NCBI RefSeq assembly: GCF_026230105.1 | Contig: NC_079485.1 | Location: 16,996,872 to 17,060,871, forward strand | DNA: 64,000 bases | Source of the DNA: Diorhabda sublineata | Taxonomy: Eukaryota > Arthropoda > Insecta > Coleoptera > Chrysomelidae | Direction: 5' to 3' | In this document: piece by piece, positions 1 through 9,868 of the stretch | Position numbering within the stretch: the first letter of the stretch is position 1 | Layout of the letters: each line of letters starts with the position of its first letter | The notes under the pieces: model-generated | Databases searched by the model: none | The model's input: only the letters and a program-made list of their open reading frames with translations | Told to the model about the DNA's origin: nothing | Translations under genes and position numbers: made by a program

Positions 1-39
1 CATTGAAGCCCTTTGAGGTCGATTGTCACTTTGTGTTGA

Positions 40-53
40 TTGAAAATTTTCAA
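40..53. other. 14-bp perfect palindrome, first of hundreds
   Basis: TTGAAAATTTTCAA is its own reverse complement. It recurs at the same place in most monomers. A common alternative form reads GAAAATTTTTAAAGCC, or TTTTTGAAGCC near 54.0, 57.2 and 59.7 kb, which breaks the right arm. A further form with GGAAATTTTC breaks the left arm. The motif could form a short dyad or cruciform, or bind a dimeric protein; no function can be read from sequence alone. Confidence 0.9.
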
Positions 54-128
54 AGTCTATCTTCCTCATTTGAAGTCAAATTCCAACATTTCTTATATAT
101 TTGAATGAGTTTGCATCCAACTTTGTCA

Positions 129-134
129 GATATC
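129..134. other. EcoRV site repeated once per monomer
   Basis: GATATC lies in the conserved tail of nearly every monomer. It is lost in a few: GATATTGTCG near 22.92, 25.40, 27.89, 29.48 and 31.97 kb, and GATAACGTCG near 56.69 kb. Digestion should give a ladder with a 147-bp base, with dimers where the site is lost. Confidence 0.9.
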
Positions 135-147
135 GTCGATTTACATC

Positions 148-890
148 CATTGAAGCCCTTTGAGGTCGATTGTCACTTTGTGTTGATTGAAAATTTTCAA
201 AGTCTATTTTCCTCATGAAGTCGAATTTCAACATTTCTCGTATATTTGAATGAGTTTGCATCCAACTTTGTCAGATATCGTCGATTTACATACATTGAAG
301 CCAATTGAGGTCGATTGTCACTTTGTGTTGATTGAAAATTTTTAAAGCCTTTCTTCCTCCTTTGAAGTCGAATTTCAACATTTCTTATATATTTGAGTGA
401 GTTCGCATCCAACTTTGTCAGATATCGTCGATTAACATCCATTGAAGCCCATTGAGGTCGATTGTCACTTTGTGTTGATTGAAAATTTTTAAAGCCTTTC
501 TTCCTCATTTGAAGTCGAATTCCAACATTTCTTATATATTTGAATGAGTTTGCATCCAACTTTGTCAGATATCGTCGATTAACATCAATTGAAGCCCTTT
601 GAGGTCGATTGTCACTTTGTGTTGATTGAAAATTTTCAAAGTCTATTTTCCTCATGAAGTCGAATTTCAACATTTCTCATATATTTGAATGAGTTTGCAT
701 CCAACTTTGTCAGATATCGTCGATTTACATACATTGAAGCCAATTGAGGTCGATTGTCACTTTGTGTTGATTGAAAATTTTTAAAGCCTTTCTTCCTCCT
801 TTGAAGTCGAATTTCAACATTTCTTATATATTTGAGTGAGTTCGCATCTTACTTTGTCAGATATCGTCGATTAACATCCATTGAAGCCCT
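148..890 (+). repeat. 3-mer HOR, 439-bp spacing
   Basis: Two copies of a trimer lie 439 bp apart (3 x 147 minus 2). Shared private marks are TTTTCCTCATGAAG at 207 and 646, and ACATTGAAGCCAATTGAGG at 292 and 731. The 2-base loss is the CATTTGAAG to CATGAAG deletion. The copies diverge after about 890. Confidence 0.8.
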
Positions 891-1908
891 TTGAGGTCGA
901 TTGTCACTTTGTGTTGATTGAAAATTTTCAAAGTCTATCTTCCTCATTTGAAGTCAAATTTCAACATTTCTTATATATTTGAATGAGTTCGCATCCAACT
1001 TTGTCAGATATCGTCGATTAACATCCATTGAAGCCCATTGAGGTCGATTGTCACTTTGTGTTGATTGAAAATTTTTAAAGCCTTTCTTCCTCATTTGAAG
1101 TCGAATTTCAACATTTCTTATATATTTGAGTGAGTTCTCATCTTACTTTTTCAGATATCGTCGATTAACATCAATTGAAGCCCTTTGAGGTCGATTGTCA
1201 CTTTGTGTTGATTGAAAATTTTCAAAGTCTATCTTCCTCATTTGAAGTCGAATTTCATCAATTATTATATATTTGAATGATTTTGCATCCAACTTTGTCA
1301 GATATCGTCGATTTACATCCATTGAAGCCCTTTGAGGTCGATTGTCACTTTGTGTTGATTGAAAATTTTCAAAGTCTATCTTCCTCATGAAGTCGAATTT
1401 CAACATTTCTTATATATTTGAATGAGTTTGCATCCAACTTTGTCAGATATCGTCGATTTACATTCATTGAAGCCCATTGAGGTCGATTGTCACTTTGTGT
1501 TGATTGAAAATTTTTAAAGCCTGTCTTCCTCATTTGAAGTCGAATTTCAACATTTCTTATATATTTGAGTGAGTTCGCATCTTACTTTGTCAGATATCGT
1601 CGATTAACATCAATTGAAGCCCTTTGAGGTCGATTGTCATTTTGTGTTGATTGAAAATTTTCAAAGTCTATCTTCCTCATTTGAAGTCGAATTTCAACAT
1701 TTCTTATATATTTGAATGAGTTTGCATCCAACTTTGTCAGATATCGTCGATTTACATTCATTGAAGCCCATTGAGGTCGATTGTCACTTTGTGTTGATTG
1801 AAAATTTTCAAAGTCTATCTTCCTCATTTGAAGTCGAATTTCATCAAATGTTATATATTTGAATGAGTTTACATCTAATTTTGTCAGATATCGTCGATTA
1901 ACATCCAT
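891..1908 (+). repeat. Irregular monomers without a clear HOR
   Basis: Seven or so satellite monomers with mixed head and mid-segment variants. Several carry the CGCATCTTAC tail entry and one has CTCATCTTACTTTTTC near 1138. I found no longer-range repeat unit here. One CATTGAGTCG 11-base deletion sits at 1906-1915. Nothing else is present. Confidence 0.8.
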
Positions 1909-1915
1909 TGAGTCG
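1906..1915 (+). other. First of many 11-base deletions between CATTGA repeats
   Basis: The usual head has two CATTGA copies, as in CATTGAAGCCCATTGAGG. In this monomer only one remains, CATTGAGTCG, with 11 bases lost. The same or a closely related loss is seen near 2926, 3060, 4366, 9863, 23231 and 63133. Related forms are CATTGATACAATTG (near 12311, 16509, 18551, 20305) and CATTGAAACGATTG (near 42441, 44764). Short direct repeats flanking the lost bases fit replication slippage. Confidence 0.8.
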
Positions 1916-4424
1916 ATTGTCACTTTGTGTTGATTGAAAATTTTCAAAGTCTATCTTCCTCATTTGAAGTCGAGTTTCAACATTTCTTATATATTTGAAT
2001 GAGTTTGCATCCAACTTTGTCAGATATCGTCGATTTACATTCATCGAAGCCCATTGAGGTCGATTGTCACTTTGTGTTGATTGAAAATTTTCAAAGTCTA
2101 TCTTCCTCATTTGAAGTCGAATTTCAACATTTTTTATATATTTGAATGAGTTTGCATCTAACTTTGTCAGATATCGTCGATTAACATCCATTGAAGACCT
2201 ATGAGGTCGATTGTCACTTTGTGTTGATTGAAAATTTTCAAAGTCTATCTTCCTCATTTGAAGTCGAATTTCATCAATTGTTATATATTTGAATGAGTTT
2301 GCATCCAACTTTGTCAGATATCGTCGATTTACATCCATTGATGACCTTTGAGGTCGATTGTCACTTTGTGTTGATTGAAAACTTTCAAAGTCTATCTTCC
2401 TCATTTGAAATCGAATTTCAACATTTTTTATATATTTGAATGAGTTTGCATCTAACTTTGTCAGATATCGTCGATTGACATCCATTGAAGACCTATGAGG
2501 TCGATTGTCACTTTGTGTTGATTGAAAATTTTCAAAGTCTATCTTCCTCATTTGAAGTCGAATTTCATCAATTGTTATATATTTGAATGAGTTTGCATCC
2601 AACTTTGTCAGATATCGTCGATTTACATCCATTGATGACCTTTGAGGTCGATTGTCACTTTGTGTTGATTGAAAATTTTCAAAGTCTATCTTCCTCATTA
2701 AGTCGAATTTCAACATTTCTTATATATTTGAATGAGTTTGCATCCAACATTGTCAGATATCGTCGATTTACATTCATTGAAGCCTATTGAGGTCGATTGT
2801 CACTTTGTGTTGATTGAAAATTTTTAAAGCCTTTCTTCCTCATTTGAAGTCGAATTCCAACATTTTTTATATATTTGAATGATTTGCATCTAACTTTGTC
2901 AGATATCGTCGATTAACATCCATTGAGTCGATTGTCACTTTGTGTTGATTGAAAATTTTCAAAGTCTATCTTCCTCATTTGAAGTCGAGTTTCATCAATT
3001 GTTATATATTTGAATGAGTTTACATCTAACTTTGTCAGATATCGTCGATTAACATCCATTGAGTCGATTGTCACTTTGTGTTGATTGAAAATTTTCAAAG
3101 TCTATCTTCCTCATTTGAAGTCGAGTTTCAACATTTCTTATATATTTGAATGAGTTTGCATCTAACTTTGTCAGATATCGTCGATTAACATCCATTGAAG
3201 CCCATTGAGGTCGATTGTCACTTTGTGTTGATTGAAAATTTTTAAAGCCTTTCTTCCTCATTTGAAGTCGAATTTCAACATTTCTTATATATTTGAGTGA
3301 GTTCGCATCTTACTTTGTCAGATATCGTCGATTAACATCAATTGAAGCCCATTGAGGTCGATTGTCACTTTGTGTTGATTGAAAATTTTCAAAGTCTATC
3401 TTCCTCATTTGAAGTCGAGTTTCAACATTTCTTATATATTTGAATGAGTTTGCATCCAACTTTGTCAGATATCGTCGATTTACATTCATTGAAGCCCATT
3501 GAGGTCGATTGTCACTTTGTGTTGATTGAAAATTTTCAAAGTCTATCTTCCTCATTTGAAGTCGAATTTCAACATTTTTTATATATTTGAATGAGTTTGC
3601 ATCTAACTTTGTCAGATATCGTCGATTAACATCCATTGAAGACCTATGAGGTCGATTGTCACTTTGTGTTGATTGAAAATTTTCAAAGTCTATCTTCCTC
3701 ATTTGAAGTCGAGTTTCAACATTTCTTATATATTTGAATGAGTTTGCATCTAACTTTGTCAGATATCGTCGATTAACATCCATTGAAGACCTATGAGGTC
3801 GATTGTCACTTTGTGTTGATTGAAAACTTCCAAAGTCTATCTTCCTCATTTGAAATCGAATTTCAACATTTTTTATATATTTGAATGAGTTTGCATCTAA
3901 CTTTGTCAGATATCGTCGATTGACATCCATTGAAGACCTATGAGGTCGATTGTCACTTTGTGTTGATTGAAAATTTTCAAAGTCTATCTTCCTCATTTGA
4001 AGTCGAATTTCATCAATTGTTATATATTTGAATGAGTTTGCATCCAACTTTGTCAGATATCGTCGATTTACATCCATTGATGACCTTTGAGGTCGATTGT
4101 CACTTTGTGTTGATTGAAAATTTCCAAAGTCTATCTTCCTCATGAAGTCGAATTTCAACATTTCTTATATATTTGAATGAGTTTGCATCCAACTTTGTCA
4201 GATATCGTCGATTTACATTCATTGAAGCCTATTGAGGTCGATTGTCACTTTGTGTTGATTGAAAATTTTTAAAGCCTTTCTTCCTCATTTGAAGTCGAAT
4301 TCCAACATTTTTTATATATTTGAATGATTTGCATCTAACTTTGTCAGATATCGTCGATTAACATCCATTGAGTCGATTGTCACTTTGTGTTGATTGAAAA
4401 TTTTCAAAGTCTATCTTCCTCATT
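1909..4424 (+). repeat. 10-mer duplication, 1445-bp spacing
   Basis: About 1.07 kb starting at 1909 matches sequence starting at 3354. Anchors are GATTGACATCC at 2473 and 3918, and GATTTGCATCTAAC at 2881 and 4326. The spacing is 10 x 147 minus 25, accounted for by two 11-base deletions (near 2926 and 3060), one 2-base loss near 2697 and one 1-base loss near 2881. Copies differ by scattered substitutions and by at least one swapped monomer type near 2270 versus 3715. They diverge at 2979 and 4424, where the second copy has CTCATTCGAAG. Confidence 0.8.
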
Positions 4425-7351
4425 CGAAGTCGAATTTCAAAATTTCTTATATATTTGAATGAGTTTGCATCCAACTTTGTCAGATATCGTCGATTTACAT
4501 TCATTGGAGCCCATTGAGGTCGATTGTCACTTTGTTTGATTGAAAATTTTTAAAGCCCTTCTTCCTCATTTGAAGTCGAATTCCAACATTTTTTATATAT
4601 TTGAATGATTTGCATCTAACTTTGTCAGATATCGTCGATTAACATCCATTGAGTCGATTGTCACTTTGTGTTGATTGAAAATTTTCAAAGTCTATCTTCC
4701 TCATTTGAAGTCGAGTTACAACATTTCTTATATATTTGAATGAGTTTGCATCCAACTTTGTCAGATATCGTCGATTTACATTCATTGAAGCCCATTGAGG
4801 TCGATTGTCACTTTGTGTTGATTGAAAATTTTCAAAGTCTATCTTCCTCATTCGAAGTCGAATTTCAAAATTTCTTATATATTTGAATGAGTTTGCATCC
4901 AACTTTGTCAGATATCGTCGATTTACATTCATTGAAGCCTATTGAGGTCGATTGTCACTTTGTGTTGATTGAAAATTTTTAAAGCCTTTCTTCCTCATTT
5001 GAAGTCGAATTCCAACATTTTTTATATATTTGAATGATTTGCATCTAACTTTGTCAGATATCGTCGATTAACATCCATTGAGTCGATTGTCACTTTGTGT
5101 TGATTGAAAATTTTCAAAGTCTATCTTCCTCATTTGAAGTCGAGTTACAACATTTCTTATATATTTGAATGAGTTTGCATCCAACTTTGTCAGATATCGT
5201 CGATTTACATTCATTGAAGCCCATTGAGGTCGATTGTCACTTTGTGTTGATTGAAAATTTTCAAAGTCTATCTTCCTCATTTGAAGTCGAATTTCAACAT
5301 TTTTTATATATTTGAATGAGTTTGCATCTAACTTTGTCAGATATCGTCGATTAACATCCATTGAAGACCTATGAGGTCGATTGTCACTTTGTGTTGATTG
5401 AAAATTTTCAAAGTCTATCTTCCTCATTTGAAGTCGAGTTTCAACATTTCTTATATATTTGAATGAGTTTGCATCCAACTTTGTCAGATATCGTCGATTT
5501 ACATTCATTGAAGCCTATTGAGGTCGATTGTCACTTTGTGTTGATTGAAAATTTTTAAAGCCTTTCTTCCTCATTTGAAGTCGAATTCCAACATTTTTTA
5601 TATATTTGAATGATTTGCATCTAACTTTGTCAGATATCGTCGATTAACATCCATTGAGTCGATTGTCACTTTGTGTTGATTGAAAATTTTCAAAGTCTAT
5701 CTTCCTCATTTGAAGTCGAGTTACAACATTTCTTATATATTTGAATGAGTTTGCATCCAACTTTGTCAGATATCGTCGATTTACATTCATTGAAGCCCAT
5801 TGAGGTCGATTGTCACTTTGTGTTGATTGAAAATTTTCAAAGTCTATCTTCCTCATTTGAAGTCGAATTTCAACATTTTTTATATATTTGAATGAGTTTG
5901 CATCTAACTTTGTCAGATATCGTCGATTAACATCCATTGAAGACCTATGAGGTCGATTGTCACTTTGTGTTGATTGAAAATTTTCAAAGTCTATCTTCCT
6001 CATTTGAAGTCGAGTTTCAACATTTCTTATATATTTGAATGAGTTTGCATCCAACTTTGTCAGATATCGTCGATTTACATTCATTGAAGCCTATTGAGGT
6101 CGATTGTCACTTTGTGTTGATTGAAAATTTTTAAAGCCTTTCTTCCTCATTTGAAGTCGAATTCCAACATTTTTTATATATTTGAATGATTTGCATCTAA
6201 CTTTGTCAGATATCGTCGATTAACATCCATTGAGTCGATTGTCACTTTGTGTTGATTGAAAATTTTCAAAGTCTATCTTCCTCATTCGAAGTCGAATTTC
6301 AAAATTTCTTATATATTTGAATGAGTTTGCATCCAACTTTGTCAGATATCGTCGATTTACATTCATTGGAGCCCATTGAGGTCGATTGTCACTTTGTTTG
6401 ATTGAAAATTTTTAAAGCCCTTCTTCCTCATTTGAAGTCGAATTCCAACATTTTTTATATATTTGAATGATTTGCATCTAACTTTGTCAGATATCGTCGA
6501 TTAACATCCATTGAGTCGATTGTCACTTTGTGTTGATTGAAAATTTTCAAAGTCTATCTTCCTCATTTGAAGTCGAGTTACAACATTTCTTATATATTTG
6601 AATGAGTTTGCATCCAACTTTGTCAGATATCGTCGATTTACATTCATTGAAGCCCATTGAGGTCGATTGTCACTTTGTGTTGATTGAAAATTTTCAAAGT
6701 CTATCTTCCTCATTCGAAGTCGAATTTCAAAATTTCTTATATATTTGAATGAGTTTGCATCCAACTTTGTCAGATATCGTCGATTTACATTCATTGAAGC
6801 CTATTGAGGTCGATTGTCACTTTGTGTTGATTGAAAATTTTTAAAGCCTTTCTTCCTCATTTGAAGTCGAATTCCAACATTTTTTATATATTTGAATGAT
6901 TTGCATCTAACTTTGTCAGATATCGTCGATTAACATCCATTGAGTCGATTGTCACTTTGTGTTGATTGAAAATTTTCAAAGTCTATCTTCCTCATTTGAA
7001 GTCGAGTTACAACATTTCTTATATATTTGAATGAGTTTGCATCCAACTTTGTCAGATATCGTCGATTTACATTCATTGAAGCCCATTGAGGTCGATTGTC
7101 ACTTTGTGTTGATTGAAAATTTTCAAAGTCTATCTTCCTCATTTGAAGTCGAATTTCAACATTTTTTATATATTTGAATGAGTTTGCATCTAACTTTGTC
7201 AGATATCGTCGATTAACATCCATTGAAGACCTATGAGGTCGATTGTCACTTTGTGTTGATTGAAAATTTTCAAAGTCTATCTTCCTCATTTGAAGTCGAG
7301 TTTCAACATTTCTTATATATTTGAATGAGTTTGCATCCAACTTTGTCAGAT
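4150..7351 (+). repeat. 13-mer duplication, 1862-bp spacing
   Basis: Sequence from about 4150 to 5489 reappears at about 6012 to 7351. Anchors include the rare CTCATTCGAAG at about 4420 and 6282, and TTTGTTTGATTG near 4532 and 6394. The spacing is 13 x 147 minus 49, matching four 11-base deletions, four 1-base GATTTGC losses and one 1-base loss at TTTGTTTG. The block contains a nested 576-bp tetramer pair. Confidence 0.85.
4913..6064 (+). repeat. 4-mer HOR, two 576-bp copies
   Basis: Two adjacent copies 576 bp apart (4 x 147 minus 12). The 12 missing bases are one 11-base deletion (CATTGAGTCG, near 5078 and 5654) and one single-base loss in GAATGATTTGC. The two copies looked identical where compared, including the private AGTTACAAC change. 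Such identity suggests a recent tandem duplication or an assembly artefact. Confidence 0.85.
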
Positions 7352-7629
7352 ATCGTCGATTAACATCCATTGAAGACCTATGAGGTCGATTGTCACTTTG
7401 TGTTGATTGAAAATTTTCAAAGTCTATCTTCCTCATTTGAAGTCGAGTTTCAACATTTCTTATATATTTGAATGAGTTTGCATCCAACTTTGTCAGATAT
7501 CGTCGATTAACATCCATTGAAGACCTATGAGGTCGATTGTCACTTTGTGTTGATTGAAAATTTTCAAAGTCTATCTTCCTCATTTGAAATCGAATTTCAA
7601 CATTTTTTATATATTTGAATGAGTTTGCA

Positions 7630-9868
7630 TCTAACTTTGTCAGATATCGTCGATTGACATCCATTGAAGACCTATGAGGTCGATTGTCACTTTGTGTTGA
7701 TTGAAAATTTTCAAAGTCTATCTTCCTCATTTGAAGTCGAGTTTCAACATTTCTTATATATTTGAATGAGTTTGCATCCAACTTTGTCAGATATCGTCGA
7801 TTAACATCCATTGAAGACCTATGAGGTCGATTGTCACTTTGTGTTGATTGAAAATTTTCAAAGTCTATCTTCCTCATTTGAAGTCGAGTTTCAACATTTC
7901 TTATATATTTGAATGAGTTTGCATCCAACTTTGTCAGATATCGTCGTTTTACATTCATTGAAGCCCATTGAGGTCGATTGTCACTTTGTGTTGATTGAAA
8001 ACTTTCAAAGTCTATCTTCCTCATTTGAAATCGAATTTCAACATTTTTTATATATTTGAATGAGTTTGCATCTAACTTTGTCAGATATCGTCGATTGACA
8101 TCCATTGAAGACCTATGAGGTCGATTGTCACTTTGTGTTGATTGAAAATTTTCAAAGTCTATCTTCCTCATTTGAAGTCGAATTTCATCAATTGTTATAT
8201 ATTTGAATGAGTTTGCATCCAACTTTGTCAGATATCGTCGATTTACATCCATTGATGACCTTTGAGGTCGATTGTCACTTTGTGTTGATTGAAAATTTTC
8301 AAAGTCTATCTTCCTCATGAAGTCGAATTTCAACATTTCTTATATATTTGAATGAGTTTGCATCCAACTTTGTCAGATATCGTCGATTTACATTCATTGA
8401 AGCCTATTGAGGTCGATTGTCACTTTGTGTTGATTGAAAATTTTTAAAGCCTTTCTTCCTCATTTGAAGTCGAATTCCAACATTTTTTATATATTTGAAT
8501 GATTTGCATCTAACTTTGTCAGATATCGTCGATTAACATCCATTGAAGCCCACTGAAGTCGATTGTCACTTTGTGTTGATTGAAAATTTTTAAAGTCTTT
8601 CTTCCTCATATTAAGTCGAATTTCAACATTTCTTATATATTTGAATGAGTTTGCATCCAACTTTGTCAGATATCGTCGATTTACATTCATTGAAGCCCAT
8701 TGAGGTCGATTGTCACTTTGTGTTGATTGAAAATTTTCAAAGTCTATCTTCCTCATTTGAAGTCGAATTTCAACATTTTTTATATATTTGAATGAGTTTG
8801 CATCTAACTTTGTCAGATATCGTCGATTAACATCCATTGAAGACCTATGAGGTCGATTGTCACTTTGTGTTGATTGAAAATTTTCAAAGTCTATCTTCCT
8901 CATTTGAAGTCGAGTTTCAACATTTCTTATATATTTGGATGAGTTTGCATCTAACTTTGTCAGATATCGTCGATTAACATCCATTGAAGACCTATGAGGT
9001 CGATTGTCACTTTGTGTTGATTGAAAATTTTCAAAGTCTATCTTCCTCATTTGAAGTCGAGTTTCAACATTTCTTATATATTTGAATGAGTTTGCATCCA
9101 ACTTTGTCAGATATCGTCGATTAACATCCATTGAAGACCTATGAGGTCGATTGTCACTTTGTGTTGATTGAAAATTTTCAAAGTCTATCTTCCTCATTTG
9201 AAGTCGAGTTTCAACATTTCTTATATATTTGAATGAGTTTGCATCCAACTTTGTCAGATATCGTCGTTTTACATTCATTGAAGCCCATTGAGGTCGATTG
9301 TCACTTTGTGTTGATTGAAAACTTTCAAAGTCTATCTTCCTCATTTGAAATCGAATTTCAACATTTTTTATATATTTGAATGAGTTTGCATCTAACTTTG
9401 TCAGATATCGTCGATTGACATCCATTGAAGACCTATGAGGTCGATTGTCACTTTGTGTTGATTGAAAATTTTCAAAGTCTATCTTCCTCATTTGAAGTCG
9501 AATTTCATCAATTGTTATATATTTGAATGAGTTTGCATCCAACTTTGTCAGATATCGTCGATTTACATCCATTGATGACCTTTGAGGTCGATTGTCACTT
9601 TGTGTTGATTGAAAATTTTCAAAGTCTATCTTCCTCATGAAGTCGAATTTCAACATTTCTTATATATTTGAATGAGTTTGCATCCAACTTTGTCAGATAT
9701 CGTCGATTTACATTCATTGAAGCCTATTGAGGTCGATTGTCACTTTGTGTTGATTGAAAATTTTTAAAGCCTTTCTTCCTCATTTGAAGTCGAATTCCAA
9801 CATTTTTCATATATTTGAATGATTTGCATCTAACTTTGTCAGATATCGTCGATTAACATCCATTGAGT
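7630..9868 (+). repeat. 9-mer duplication, 1320-bp spacing
   Basis: Sequence 7630-8548 matches 8950-9868 at a spacing of 9 x 147 minus 3. The diagnostic CGTCGTTTTACATTC lies near 7942 and 9262. The 3 missing bases are the CATGAAG 2-base and GATTTGC 1-base losses. The region joins the 576-bp family on its left to the 4199-bp superunit on its right and shares variants with both. Confidence 0.75.

Larger units (their letters stand above)
1..147 (+). repeat. Example monomer (147 bp)
   Basis: This first complete unit shows the monomer layout. Bases 1-18 are a variable head (CATTGAAGCCC then A or T, TTGAGG). Bases 19-39 are conserved (TCGATTGTCACTTTGTG and onward). Bases 40-53 are the palindrome. 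Bases 55-69 read GTCTATCTTCCTCAT. Bases 70-84 carry TTGAAGTCGAATTTC, here with a G-to-A change at the second CpG. Bases 85-100 are variable (AACATTTCTTATATAT or ATCAATTGTTATATAT in other units). Bases 101-120 read TTGAATGAGTTTGCAT and onward. Bases 121-140 are the conserved tail with GATATC. The choice of base 1 is arbitrary. Confidence 0.95.

Noticed and set aside
40..53. Intrinsic transcription terminator hairpin
   Set aside because: TTGAAAATTTTCAA is a short AT-rich palindrome without a GC-rich stem, and the context is not bacterial.
91..104. TATA box and promoter in each monomer (TTATATATTT)
   Set aside because: The stretch is part of the satellite unit, recurs hundreds of times and has no downstream gene. 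Transcription of the satellite is possible but not shown.
6930..8336. 468-codon minus-strand reading frame, with about 120 shorter relatives, as a repeat-protein gene
   Set aside because: The frame is a by-product of a 147-bp period without stops in one frame. It starts and ends wherever a 1-, 2-, 10- or 11-base indel falls, has no promoter, intron or unique sequence, and varies freely at the amino acid level.
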